Source: Caprimulgus europaeus (Eukaryota > Chordata > Aves > Caprimulgiformes > Caprimulgidae). From it: a stretch of 64,000 bases of DNA. This document shows positions 49,101-62,351 of the stretch, piece after piece (the stretch's first letter is position 1; each line of letters opens with the position of its first letter). The notes beneath the pieces are model-generated. The model did no database searches. It was not told the DNA's origin and worked only from the letters and a program-made list of their open reading frames with translations. The translations under genes were made by a program, and so were the position numbers. The stretch covers positions 57,267,295 to 57,331,294 of the forward strand of contig OU015524.1 in NCBI GenBank assembly GCA_907165065.1, read 5' to 3'.

Positions 49101-52100
49101 GATGCTAGAACAGAACAGTTGCAAAAAAATTTTTTTTTCCCCTAGCTTATTGAGGTTTGCTGCTTTATATCACCAGCACCTTTCAAATGCATAAAGAAGT
49201 TGGGACTAGCAACTATAGTGTTTAGACAGTCTAGAAATCAAAATATTGGGGAAAAAAATTAGTTCTCAAACAATATTATATTTCTTTTTAGGTTTTAAAG
49301 TGTTTTGAAAATGGGTGTAATTTTTCACATAACACATATCAAGAGCTCTATTTTCCAAAATGAATTACAAAATAAAAATATAATTTTGAAGTTTGGGCCA
49401 AAATAATAATTTCACATATCTGTCAGTATTATAAATACTGAGCGATCTTTGTTTCAAATAGAATTTTTGATTTATGCAAATAATTAAATTTTCTATTTAT
49501 GTCCATTATGAAAAAACCTTCCTGTTCAGAGACAGTACTATTTGCAAATTTTTTTTCTTTTGCCCAGCCTTTTAAGTGCCTCAATTTGGTGCTCACAGTT
49601 TTCATTTCCTATTGACTGTAAAGGAGCTTCTCCTGAGTTACAGAAGCATAAATAAAATGAATTATGTTCTTTGGGCTCCAACCTTGTTGCTCAAGGAAAG
49701 GAGAAGAAAATGGAAACCCTCCCAGCCCTGGAGAGGTGATGTTTATGTGCTGTGTGTCTGCTCAAACCTCGGAAAGAGTGATTTGTTTTGATATGTCCAA
49801 GGCAGCATTGCCCAGAGCTGCTAGCAATGGGGCAGGATGCTGAACCACCATGATTCTGCCTCTCCTTGCAGGGGGTTTCATGCAGGGTGCCTGGAGGACC
49901 TCAGCAGGAACCCCTTCTCCCGCTGTGTTTCTGCAGACTCTATGAAACAGCAGGCACCTGGTCTGCTCCCCTCCCAGCCTCACCATAGGGCCCATTTCAC
50001 CTTACTGAGCTCAGCTGCCTGCTGCTGGGGGTCAAGACTCTGCTGCTCAACCATGGCAAAGTTATAGAGGGAGCAGTGACCCAGGAGCTTCTGCCTGTCA
50101 TCAGAGAGAAAATCTAGCCCCTTCTGCAAACCAGAGTCTCTGCCTCTCATAGAGGTGAATTTTTTTTCTTTCTCTGAGAAGACAACTGCTCCTGGCTCCT
50201 TGCTTCCATTGAGTTCAGCAGGAACCCAGCACCCAGCCAAAATATTGTCCAGCTGCCTTAACCCAACAGCAAGCACTAGGCTGGGCAAAACAAATCCATA
50301 GCACTTACCTAGAAAAAGTTTAAGTGGATTCACAATTATATTTTCCTCAGATAAACAGAATAAAATCCATTTTTCACTCACTTTTTGGGAATGAGGCACT
50401 CAAATGTAAAATTATATATTTCCATGATGGAAGATTGCAGGAATGTTTTAGGAAGATCACATTGATGTGACTGGCAGAATTAGTTCTGTCAAATCTTATC
50501 CTCTGCAGGAGAAGCCATCCTTCTTCCAGAATGGATTAAATATTTAATGACCATCAAGGCATCTTTGTTGAAAATGAAGTTTAAAAATTGAGCGCTAGAA
50601 CTGAGAAGAAAGTAAAGAAATGAAAGTACCTAGACAGTCATTCTGTTGAGGTACATAACAACTTTATTTCTGACAACAGCTTTATTTCTTTCACTCCTGA
50701 AATGCATTTTGATCACGTGTGTATAACCGTGTGTGGGTACATTTGTGTGTGACACTGATCAAGGCATACATCATAAATGCACTTGCAGAGTTTGATTGGA
50801 GGGATTACGATGAATGTGCTGAGATATTGTTTTCTTCCTTCTTTAAGACCTGAAAGACCTTCTATAAAAGAAGCAGCAGCAATGGTTTAAGAAGCAGCTG
50901 TTGCAGTACATAAGGCTGTTCCTCAGAAAACCCTGCTTTCTGGCCTTATGCCTGTCCTGGTACTGCATCGCCAAGTAAATATGTCTGATTTGCTGGTAAT
51001 ACCAGGGCCCTTCTTGTGCCATCTGATAATTGGGCCTTCATGTGTTTCAGCAACTGTGTAGCAGTGTAAGTTTACAAGTGGTTGTTATTCAAAAAAATGC
51101 TTGGGATTACTTCCTAGATATTCATGGCTAGTAGCTTAGCTGTGGTGAGTACCTTTGAATGAAATCATTACTCAGTGTTATTTTACATGTCAATCAAAAT
51201 CTGGATGACTGCAAACTAATTTGTGTGTGTTTATAGCTACAGTTTTTCCACTTAACTTGATCACCTTTGACTGTTAAAAAAAATTCAGATAATCCTATTG
51301 GTGAAACTGTATTTTAAAATGAAGTAAACAGTAGATAAAAATAATATCCAGGGACATACAAAATTACAAAATATTTCTGTAGACCTACATACAAGATTGT
51401 CTATTTTGTGGAAAGGTCTGATCTGGATTACTGCCCTATTGCATTCAGCTATAGAGAAATAAGAAAAAAGAAGGTAAAAATAAGTAATAATTTCAAATAA
51501 TTTTTAATAGACACAAGACAGTAAAGGACAATGGATTAGCACAATGTAATGTAAGTGTCTTCTTGGAAGACCTCACAGAATAATGAATCACAAAGATATT
51601 GGGCAAAAAGATTTAAGACAAGTTCCAGACAAATGTTGGCCACTGTAGTTAGAACAGAAAGACTGCAAAGTGTTAGATGCTTCAAAAATTGTGCATACAC
51701 CAATCTTAAAAGATTCACATAGAAATGGTGGAGGACTGCCTCAAGCAATTCTTTATGTTGAAAGAGGACTTTCCTGCAGTACAGGCATAATATTCCGCTG
51801 AGGGCTCCAGACATACTGGTGTAAGAGAACCCTCATGTTAATTCCACAATAAGGGTGTCCATGTGAAGAGACAGATTAGCAGGTATACCTGTCACTGACC
51901 TGCAACTATAAGCAGCACAGATGAGCTACATCCCTTTAAAACTTGCTTTTTGGTTACATTATCTTAAGAAAGGAGATGCAACTCTGACTCAAGTACAAGG
52001 CCAGTCCAGCAGCTGGGATGATTACGATGAAGTTTTCCACGAAGGTGAAAGGTTGGAGCCTTCTGTGCTGATTGAAATGTCTGGTAGTCTCTGCAACTAC

Positions 52101-55100
52101 TTCTCCCTAAATATCTCATTTCAAAATGGCTTTATTTTTCTTAAACTGCTATACATCTTTCTTCCAAGTGCAGTTTTACAAATACATTGTCCAGAATTTC
52201 CTAGTCTGCTCTTAATTATCCATCAGGCAGCCTCCTTATTAATTAATGCTCAAGTTTTAGCAGCAGCTTGAACTGGGTCACTGTTCACATGTTGAAACAA
52301 CAGATGTAAAGTGTTTCATGAGTGACAGGGTAGAAATCAGGCACCATCTTGGCATGAAGCTTCAGAAAGATGTTAAGAAACCTCTTTGCATTTCATATTG
52401 GAATCTATTCCACATCTCCAAGTACTGTATATACTGTACAAATGCTTCGTTTTGCATCTGCCAACATTGCCACTCCAATTTGTCAGTCCTGGAATTCTTT
52501 TTAGTAAGTGCTACAAATGTACGACTCATCGTTGTTATTATGTTCCATTAGAACATTTGCCAGTTTTGAGTTCTGTCAGATACATGCGATAGCATTTGAT
52601 GAATCATTGCTGAAATGATCCACTACAAACAACATCCAATTTCTTGGAGTGCTTTCTACCAGTATTGATAAGATTCGGGGGTTTAAATGCAATGCTGCCT
52701 CTACACACTCAGTCATATTGCTTATTGCAAACACTTGGATTGAGATTGGCATTGACTACTTAATTAATCGTCTTGGCTCATACTTTTTTCTGTCTAACTC
52801 CACAACGATATTGTGTTAGAGAGAAGGTGGCACACTGAGTTGCATGACTGATTTGGCAACCTGTTTCCAGCATCAGGGTGCTCCAACTACAGTGAACCTT
52901 CATTTGTACTTGAGGCTTACAGTTCTTTCATTTGTAGAGCATGTTCAGCATCTGGGTTACTGCAGCAGAAAGGACCTGACTTCGTAAAAATGCACATAAA
53001 CTCTCTCGAGCAAGTCACTGATCCAGAAAATGTCCTGTAGAGCAAAATCTGCAAAGCGGAATACCTCACCCTGCAAACATAACTCCTCAGATACAACCTT
53101 GTGTAAGTCTTGGGGGAGTGAAAGAAGCAAAAAATGAAAAACAAAACAGAGGGGATGATACAGCTTAAGAAAAACTTCAGGATATCTCTGTATTCTGCTT
53201 TTCAGCAGAGCTGAAAATATTTCAACTAAAAAGTAACAGGATTTTTGGAAATAGTTCTATAAATCACATAATCATCTTTATCATAAAAATTTAGTTGGGT
53301 AGCAAGCTGTTAGAACCTTCTAAAGCAGATATAAAGATGAAGCCAATAAAGACTTATATTCTACAATATATTCTAAAGACAGTATTTTCATCTGGTTCTG
53401 CTCATAATTACACAGTCAATACATTTTTTTGTCACTTCCTTGTTACTAGAGAGAGTTGTCTTATTTTCAGTTGATCATTTACACATTTGTATTCATTTCC
53501 TTTCCCTGTGGTCTGGAAAAGACCTTAGGCTTATGATTGTTGTTAATTCATTGCATTACTAAAGCAACTAGGAAACCTGGTAAAGGACCAGTTTCCCTGT
53601 CAGTGAAGACCTGCCCAAGAGCAGGTGAAAAGATGGACTTTGATCCAAAAGACTTACTATCTGAATTTAAGGCAGCATCAGTGCAAAGATAGAAAAAGAT
53701 GACAGACAAGGGAACCAGCTTTGTTTTCTGTAACAGAGAGGGAAAACCCAATCAAGAGATGAATAACTATCCCTTTTGGCAGTTCTTTGAGAGACAGCTC
53801 TTAGAGAGGTAGAAGAGCAATCATGAGTGGTTCAAGAGGACAAGAAAGATGGCATTTTAAGAGTATGATCAGCTGTGCTGAGAGTTCCTCAGCTCATAGA
53901 GAATAAAGACAGACTGAAAAAAAAAAAAACAAACCCAAAACGAGCATAAAACTGCACCATTTTTTAGTGTGTGTTAATTCAGTGCTCTGTGAAGCACACT
54001 AGGGCTAATGGGTGTAAAAGGATAACCACTTATCAGCCACATCCAGCAAACTCAGATTTTTCTTTACTGTTGATTATGAAAACATTTGATAACTTTCTCC
54101 TCGTTTTAAATTCCAGTGCTTTATTTGACAGCTGAAAATCCAGCAAAATGAGATATATTGATGTTGAGGAAATTTCAGATCTTTTTAAAACACTATGTGG
54201 ACTTCTGTGTTTTCTTTACTTAATAAAAACCCAAACCACCAACAAAGTTCTGTCTTGAATCTCTAAGCTTTCCTATTACTCTTTCTGTCATCATTTCTTC
54301 CTACTACCTGCCATAGTGTTATTCTAGGTAACAAGACTCCCATGAGCAATTGCTTCCACCATTCTATTACCTACTTTCTGGGAACAAAACTATTTAGTTC
54401 TCTGTATTATGAAAAAAAAAACTTCTGTTTTAAAGGTCTTGAATCGACATATAAACAAATTTGCCATATATCTGTAGTGCCATTCAGACCAGAATCAGGA
54501 ACACCTCTTTGAAAAACCATGTTTTTTCCCAGGTTCTAGCTTTAACCTCATAAACTTTATTTTATTTTTTTCCAAGTCCTGTCTAGCAAAGACTATGAAA
54601 TAGAAATGTAGAGTGCAAAGGAAATGTCTCCAAAGGAGCAATAAAATATCTCTTGTACTGCTAATTTACACTACTAAAATATACCACTGGCTTCTCCAAA
54701 CTGTTCCAGCAGATTTTAAAACTACTACTTCCTGCAATCCAGATTTGAAAAATTTCCCTTCAACAATCAAATTACACTTCCTTCCTCACACAAGGAGGTA
54801 TAATTTTCATTCCCATGCCCTGATATAACTTAGTCATGTGGTGTACTCATCCAAATCACATCTGAAGTGCTATAGCTTGTTGAAACAAGACAGAAAACTG
54901 AGTTTTACTCACTGGTAAAGCGTCTCAAGGCAACCTGGAGTTCCTCAGCCATGTTCTCTCCTTTCTCCAAGCCTCTCTCTGGCTGTGGTTCTCTCACTGA
55001 TAAATGGTATGTTTAAAACATGCACAGACCATTCAGTCACCTAGCAGTTTATCTAACCACAGTCCCATTCAATTGATGTTTTATCTCTCAGTTACATATT

Positions 55101-57109
55101 TCTGGCTTTTACTTGCATCTTTTGTTTCTGCTTTGGAGTTTCTCTTTATTCCGTGAATCATCTTTTACCCACTTTTTCTTTTTTCACAATTTTTTCCTCA
55201 TATTTCCCAGTCTTTCACCCAACAGCCTGCTGCTCATTCCTTTGGATGAGGCAGTTGTGACACAACAGTAAGTCAGCAAGTAAGTGTGATGTAATCAGTA
55301 AGGTTAGAAATAGAGGCAGCCTTGGAAATCAGAGTAACTGTGCCTTCAGTTACCGAGATGATCATCCAGGTCCCTGAGTCTCTTGAGTCAGTCCATCCTA
55401 GTGGAAAGGACCACAAGAGTTTTGAAAAGGGAGGGAGAGAGGGAAAAGAAAAGAAACTGCATTTTTCTGGATTTAAACTGAGGACAATCCTGACTCTGTC
55501 TCCAGGTCTAATCTATTCCAAGATGATAGGTCATTCCCCGGGACTCTCAATCAGCCAGAGATACCCAAGTGTTGGTTTTGATTTCATGCACTTTCACTCA
55601 GCATTCTTGCTCATTTCACTCTCCTTCTTGCTTTAACTTTTTCCCTATGTTAAGCAAAGCAGACAGTGTTGTTTCAAATCCACAGAGATGAATGCACTTT
55701 CCATCTGCTTATAATTATGACAAAGAGAAGAGGAGCTAAATTAGATGCAATAAGTGCATAGGGAAACATAGCAGAGGTGTACTTAAGAGCGCATCATTTT
55801 CAGGTAAATGAAGTAACATTTCCAAATCTACATAAAGTCCAAAGTTTGTGGGTGACCATGGGCCATATCTCAGATCAGTAATTATTTCTAAAGTATCATT
55901 TTCCCCTGCCTGGCACAGGCTTTCAGCACTCTAAAGACTTAACATAGCAGCCCATATTGGTTTTTGAGAGGTCTTAATGTCCTTCTGCAGCTGAGTTTTT
56001 AGACCTGTCTGTCTATTTAGCTGTTGCAAGAAAACCTTGCAGTACGGAAACACACCTTATGCTTGCAAAAGACCACTTACACCACACCAGTGACAGTACA
56101 ACACACAGCAGTTCACTCTCAAAATGTGCAAAGATCATATACTTCACCAATACAAGGGCTTCAAAACTTTCAAGCACAGATAAAAGCAGGAAAAAAAAAA
56201 TACTCTTTGAGCTAAGTAAAGGAATGATCAAAGTTCCCTGAACACAGAAATGGCTCTGTCATAACCCCAATCTCAAACTGAAAAGATCTGAAGGTAACAG
56301 TCACCTATATCTGCACACAGGTTTACATGATCTGTTCCATACAAATATGCTATCTACAAAGAACACTGAGTAACAAGACGGAGTATTTAAGAATCACAAA
56401 ATGTCAATATAGTAGAATTATTGTTGTAAACCAATGGAAGATATAGCTTCTATTAAGTAAATCATGCAATAATTAAATTAGTTGAAGGAGTAAAATTGTC
56501 TTTGGTACCTTATTAAATAGACTGCAATCAAGTAATCTTATCTTGCCAAAATGTGATCACAATTTAAAATTCAGTCAAAGGAAATATGTGAAAGATGCCT
56601 GGGGGGTGAGGGGGGAAGTTATTACCACAAGGTTAATAACTATTATTTTTTTTTAATATGATGCTGAACATCAACCACGGAAGAATAGGAGTACAACCAT
56701 CCAGGAAAGATTTCAACTGGAAGAGGCTTTGGATCCCATCCCCCTGAAGGAGCCAACACCTTTCCTGTGAAAGATAAAAATAGAGATGAGAAGTTGTCTT
56801 ATGAAATCCAAATTTGTTGCTAAACATGAATAAACTAAATGCTCTGCCAACTTTATGACCCAAAAGAAAGCAAAAGGAAAAAAAAAAAAATCTGAAAGGT
56901 AAGGTGAAATGTGCCTAATGATTAATTAGCTGATTGATGGTGCCTGAATATGCCATACACTTGAACTACTGCCTCACTGACAACATGCTTTATAAACAGA
57001 CCACTTGGCAATAAAAATACATCTTCACTTCTCTGTTCCCTCAGATTCATCTTTAAAAGATTAATTTTTCATTATAATGAAGCATTTAACTGAAAAAATG
57101 TTTTAGGTG
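46157..57109. other. Non-coding DNA, no gene recognised
   Basis: A long, mostly AT-rich stretch. A GC-richer segment near 49780-50300 holds a 139-codon - strand frame (49980-50399) described in the findings. A 92-codon - strand frame lies at 51536-51814 and a 116-codon + strand frame at 51921-52271. None contains a motif I recognise. A polypurine run lies at about 55427-55456 and an A-rich tract at 53918-53940. Confidence 0.45.
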
Positions 57110-57245
57110 GAAAAAAAAAGTCTTCCATGCATAGCGCTTGACTCGGATTAATATTCATCGAGTTTTATCACTTACGCAACCTTGGTTGTTCACGCAGCAT
57201 TAAGCTGGACTACTGACATTTCAAAGGATTAGCCAAGTTTTTATA
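57110..57245. promoter_or_regulatory. Candidate conserved non-coding element
   Basis: Five CpGs (AGCGCT, CTCGGA, ATCGAG, TACGCA, CACGCA) survive within about 80 bases of AT-rich DNA. They flank GGATTAATATTCATC, which contains an OTX/bicoid-type GGATTA at 57145-57150. It is not repetitive and no coding frame covers it. Function is inferred from composition only. Confidence 0.27.
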
Positions 57246-58460
57246 AACTGACTAGAAGTTTAAAGAAGCTGGTTTTCTCTCTTTAACTGTGTTTAATATC
57301 CTATAAGATTCCTTGCAGAACCAGATTAGATTGCTAATTGCAGTACAGCTGCAAAACATGATGCAGAAGAGGATGATCAAGGTCCACAGACATTTTTTCT
57401 TTTCAGAGGAAAATGTTCGCAATCTGTTTCTTTCAGAGATGAGCACAGAAACCAGGCATTTAATGTTATAGTTGGGACAAATAAACTTCCCTATTTTCAA
57501 GTGTCAAAGATCAAAATAACTACAAAAAATCCTCATAGAACTTGAATTGATTTGAAAAATGCCTAATGCATTGCACATTTTCAGATTAAAACTTGATCAC
57601 AATATATTTAGTTTTACACAACTTGTATTTCAGCACTGTAGTAATCCTACTTTAAAGAATGCAAGGTTTCTAGCAACAACAGCCCATCTCCAGCAGTCAG
57701 AAACAGAGGAGCAGACCATCTCTATTTCAAGAAAGACAGGCCCAGGAAGAATGAACTGTATTTAACTGAATTGTATTATTAGCCAGTTTATCACATTTAG
57801 AGAAGCTATTGGCAATTCCCAACCTGTAAGACACATATAGAACAGGGTAATTTATTTATATTTTGGAAAAAAAAGGAATTTATCGTTTTTCTGGGTCTGA
57901 GCCACACATAAACAGGAGTTATATTTAATTAATATTTTCTACCAAAAGCAAACAAAACCCCACATTCCTATATCAGACCAGTTCATCTATGGCATTTCTT
58001 AGATTTTTAAAATCTTTGGATTCAGGAGCTAAAAATTGGATGTATATTTTGTTGCCAAGTAAAGGAAACTGAAAGGATGTTTATTTTTTGCCCCTTTAAA
58101 TAAAATAATATATTGCTTCAGGGACAGGAACATGGCTCCCTCACTTCTCCCAGACTGGTTTTGCCCAGAAGTTTCAAAGCCAGCCAGTTACTGTCTTTTT
58201 AAGCCATTAACTATTTCACAGGATATTCAAAGTAGAAAACTTTCAAACAGTACCTGTGGATTGGAGGACGTCAATATAGATCTTCTCCATCTCAGGTGAG
58301 TGTCCTCAGTACATGGTTTATAATAAGATGTCTGGGTTCACAGCTATACTCTCTTCCATCTTGCAGACAGTATTAGGTAAACTTTTTGTGCCACAAATCC
58401 TTTCATCCTCATAAAAAATAGCAAACCCCACACCAATAATAATGAAATATTTTATTTTTC
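57246..58460. other. Non-coding DNA, no gene recognised
   Basis: AT-rich spacer up to CR1 copy 3. The - strand frame at 57252-57500 has no recognisable similarity. Confidence 0.5.
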
Positions 58461-58668
58461 AGACTAGATATTAAGAAGCATTTCTTTACTGAGAGAGTGG
58501 TCAAACACTGGAACAGACTTTCTAGAGAGGTGTTTGATGCCCCAAGCCTGTCACTATTTAAGAGGCAGTTGGACAATGCCCTTAATAACATGCTTTAACT
58601 TTTGATCAGCTCTGAAGTGGTCAGGTAGTTGGATTAGATTATTATTGTAGGATCTTTCAAATTGAAAT
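58461..58668 (+). mobile_element. CR1 LINE 3' end with TTCTA-type tail (copy 3)
   Basis: From AGACTAGATATTAAGAAGCA the sequence follows a CR1 subfamily 3' UTR: 'TTTCTTTACTGAGAGAGTGG', 'TCAAACACTGGAACAGACTT', 'GATGCCCCAAGCCTGTCACT', 'TGGTCAGGTAGTTGGATTAG', 'TTGTAGGATCTTTCAAATTG'. It then passes into ATTCTATTC tail units. It is a different subfamily from copies 1, 2 and 4, with some base decay. The - strand frame at 58409-58591 is only the antisense of this element. Confidence 0.9.
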
Positions 58669-58754
58669 ATTCTATTCCATTCTATTCTATTCTATTCTAT
58701 TCTATTCTATTCTATTCTATTCTATTCTATTCTATTCTATTCTATTCTATTCTA
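58669..58754 (+). repeat. (TTCTA)n microsatellite grown from the CR1 tail
   Basis: About 17 pentamer units, all perfect except for an early TTCCA. It continues the CR1 tail directly, so it arose by expansion of the short tail repeat. Confidence 0.97.
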
Positions 58755-61423
58755 AAATCAGATTGTTTGGTTTTTCGGTTTGCTTAAATGGTTCAAAAAT
58801 ACAATTTTTTTTCAAGACTACCATAGAATTTTTACAATCCCTGGTGCAAGTGACCTTCACCGAAGCTTTATGCCTTCCTTAGTATTCAATGACATATTAG
58901 GGGGGTTTTTTGGAGGTTTTTTCCTACTAAAAGTGGAAAGAGGATACAAATGTGGAACTGCATACTTCAAATTTTAGTTCTGCATGGTAACAGAAATTCC
59001 CCATTGTGTGCTGGTGAAATAATGCAGTGTCAAGCTGGTATATCAACTTCCAGCAGTCAAAACCTCAATATCTGTGGATTTTTTAGTGTTTGTGAATATG
59101 TAAAATATGATAATGCTTGTACTCAAGTGTTAAATTTTGGCTTACTAAAGTTAAGTATAATTGATAATCTTTGGCAGCCTTATTAAAATTACAGTTGCAG
59201 CAGTAAGCTGAAAAAGCCTGAAAAATGGAAGTGAGTAAAAATCCAGAAAAGTTTGATTAGAAGCAAGATTAATTTGTTTATTAAATATTCTTTTTCACCA
59301 TGTCACATTTTTATTACTGAAGAACAGCTTTCATATTCAGGTAGTTGTTTAAATCCTTTCTTAAAGTCAGACATTTATTTTTAAATCATATGAACTGTGT
59401 GATCCTTAATTTATATTTAAAAAGGAATTGCTTTCTGGGAAGTTGTCCTATCTGAAATGTAGACGCTTAACTTTAAATTCATAATATTATAATGTAAAGG
59501 TAATTTATTTTTATTGATATGTTTCTTCAGCAACAGCTGTTACTTGTTAAGTCAGTGTTTCTCAAGCAAATTGAAAAGTTTTGATAATCAAGAATACTAT
59601 TCACCACTGAGTCCCCTTATGCCTTTATGCACAATGAGCAATGACAATTTCTTCATTGGCAAAATAAATATTAATTACCTTCAAGTACAGAGAAGAAAAT
59701 GGACCTAACCTATCAGGCCTTATATAAGTAAAACAACTCAAAACTTAGATTCATTTGCACCAGAACAGAATATGGCTTTGCAATACATTTTACCATGGCA
59801 ACTAATGGCATTAAAATATCCTACAAGCTATGCAGAACAGAAAAACTAACTGCCAACTTTTAAAAAAATATTGCCTGAAATTAGTTGTATGATATTTTCG
59901 GCCATCTCTTGTGTATTTGAAAATATTAAAAATCATTGTTTATTCCCAGTTACTACAAACTGAATGGTCTAAAAATCACCCATAGTTAGAGTTCATTAAT
60001 TCAAATACTGGAGTGTTAACTCAATTTATATTTGCATGATTGTTTAAGATAATTGTAACTTGGATATTTTAAAGTAATTTCACTCTGTTGTAATTTGAGC
60101 TGAATTAGATTAAAATAAGATCTTTTTATAGCAAAAAAAGGTCAGTTTACTTATCTTATATGTTTGCTTCCAGACTGCTTCAGACTGCCATTTTTCCTTT
60201 TACCCAGCTAATGCCAAGACCCATGTGTTTTCCTACACACTCCCTTATCCTTTCGTTCTCGGTGCTCATTTTCTTAAACTACTATCTGTTTTATTCATAC
60301 CTGATGCATACTTTAGATTTCAATCCAACTCTGCAAAAAACAGAGCCCAGGAAGCCATTGATCACAGAGGTTATACCTCCAACGAACATCCTCAGAAAAA
60401 GCCTGGTACAGCTCTACCTTCCTATTTCCATTCCTGATAAAAAGAAAGCCACTTGGATGATTCCTGTACCCTCTCTAAGCAAAGTTGACATGATTCTTCT
60501 GAGCTTCACTCTTGGGACCCAATAGCTGAGGAGGAGCCATCACTTTTCTCAATCCCCAGGCAGGGCTGCCACACGAACGGGCCCTGAGCCACCTGGCTTG
60601 AGGGTCTGAGTGCAGCAGAGCTTCCTTAGAAATACAGGTCCTGGATGTCTGTGCTAGGGCTTCCAGGTTCCCACTTCATTGAGACCAGTCCTTCTGCAAA
60701 CAGGTTTTTGTTAGTTAGTTAGTTTGTTTGTTTGCTTTGACCTTTTTTTTTAAGTCAAAAAAACCCATTCAAGTTTGTCACACTATTTTGGTACTTTCAT
60801 TACCCCTCCAAGCTTAACATCAAACACTTCTGCACATTCGAAGTGAAAGCCAGACATGAAGTTTTACACAATGTTCTCAGGTTGGGTTGATTGCAATTTT
60901 TTTCCTGACTAATCATGTTTTTTTAATACCTGAAGTGCTTCTTACTCAAAAGATTATGTTTAAGCCAGAGTACTTGGAATAATGATTGGAAAGCTCCACA
61001 GAAACATAAAAGAAGATTGTTCAATGAGCAAGAGGGGAAGGCATGAAAAAGCTCAGTAGAAACATGAATTCCTGATTGAATGAGGCTATGTGTCTGGTAT
61101 GTCTGGAATGCTTAATAGCCAATACTCTGGGCAAGTGCTGCTTAGGGAAACATCTTAAACTGTGAACATCTTTATTACCCTAAGTGACCTTTTCTTCAGA
61201 TTGTAGTTGAACTATGCACAGTTAAAATAAGGTTCAATGTTTATTTCTATATTTATATTCCTAATATTATTATAGCACATATATGTAGAAGTAAGAGTGT
61301 ATCCTGAAAATTCTTTTTATTTACAATGTAGATATTTCACAATCTTTCTATCCAAGGTATATTCAAGGCATTGTCTGTACAGTCACTGGGAACTTCAGTG
61401 GTGTTGTTTTATCTTATCTGCCC
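58755..61423. other. Non-coding DNA, no gene recognised
   Basis: AT-rich, with a small GTTA/GTTT repeat at about 60710-60734. A 121-codon + strand frame (60160-60525) overlaps another frame in a different phase and shows no domain. A GC-richer patch at about 60530-60690 holds nothing I can name. Confidence 0.5.
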
Positions 61424-61432
61424 TCAGCAAGT

Positions 61433-61984
61433 TTGCTGATGAGGAGTGGCTGGCACACCAGAAGGCTGTGCTGCCATTCAACAAGACCTGGACATGATGG
61501 AGAGTTGGGTGTAAATGAACCTGATGAGGTTCAACAAGAGCAAGTGCAGAGTCCTTCACCTGGGAGGAATAACCACATACATCAGTACAGGTTAGGGGCT
61601 GACCTGCTGGAGAGGAGCTCTGAGGAAAAGGACCTGGGTGTGCTGGTGGACAGTAGGCTGTCCATGAGCCAGCAGTGTGCCCTTATGGCCAGGAAGGCCA
61701 AGAGTATCCTGGGGTACGTTAAAAAGAGCATGGCCAGCAGGTCAAGGGAGGTTCTCCTTCCCCTCTACTCTGCCCTGGTGAGGTCACATCTGGAACACTG
61801 CATCCAGTTCTGGGCTCCCCAGTTTAGGAAAGACAGGGATTTTCTGGAGAGAGTTCAATGGAGGGCCATGAATATGATGAGGGGCCTGGAGCATTTGCCT
61901 TACGAGGAGAGACTGAGAGAGCTGGGACTCTTCAGCCTGGAGAAGAGAAGACTGAGGGGGGGGGGGGGGGGGGGGGGGGGGTAG
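61433..61984 (+). pseudogene. Broken CR1 ORF2 C-terminal segment
   Basis: The frame carries conserved CR1 ORF2 blocks: [37 protein letters not shown] and [15 protein letters not shown]. It then runs into a glycine string encoded by the G run. The preceding block ([12 protein letters not shown] at about 61530-61565) is in another phase, so a frameshift lies near 61565-61590. The first methionine is accidental. The RT catalytic core is missing. This is a dead remnant. Confidence 0.85.
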
Positions 61985-61992
61985 GGGGGGGG
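61956..61992 (+). repeat. Poly-G run (G26, TA, G9) within CR1
   Basis: Twenty-six consecutive G at 61956-61981, then TA, then nine G at 61984-61992. In related CR1 copies this position reads CTGAGGGG followed by a short GATCT/GACCT-like stretch and ATCAATGTCTATAAAT, so the run is an expansion of a natural G4-5. A stable quadruplex is expected. Run length may be unreliable in the assembly. Confidence 0.95.
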
Positions 61993-62351
61993 TGCGGCAC
62001 TTATCAATGTCTATAAATGCCTGAAGAGCGGGGGCCAAATGGATGGGGTCAGGTTTTTTTCAGTAGTACCCAGTGACAAGGCAAGGGGCAATGGGCAAAA
62101 ACTGTAATGCAGAAAGTTCCATACAAACCTAAGGAAAAACTTCTTTACTGTGAGCACTGGAACAGGCTGCCCAGAGAGGTTGTGGAGTCTCCATCTCTGG
62201 AGATGTTAAAAACCTGCCTGGATGCTTTCCTGTGCAACCTGTTGTAGGGAACCTTCTTTGGCAGGGGGGTTGGACTAGATGATCTCGTGAGGTCCCTTCC
62301 AACCCCGACCATTCTGTGATTCTGTGCTTCTGTGATTCTGTGATTCTCTGA

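Larger units (their letters stand above)
61424..62351 (+). mobile_element. CR1 LINE with RT tail and 3' UTR (copy 4)
   Basis: The element starts near CCCTCAGCAAGTTTGCTGAT, typical of the CR1 RT coding end. It runs through the ORF2 C-terminus into the 3' UTR ('GGAACAGGCTGCCCAGAGAG', 'GGTTGGACTAGATGATCTCG', 'TGAGGTCCCTTCCAACCCCG') and ends in several ATTCTGTGATTCTGTG units. A 26-G run interrupts it at 61956. Some coding sequence after GCTGATG is missing compared with the usual family order. - strand frames at 61784-62380 are antisense shadows. Confidence 0.95.

Noticed and set aside
61784-62038. Poly-proline - strand frame
   Set aside because: Antisense of the poly-G run in CR1 copy 4.
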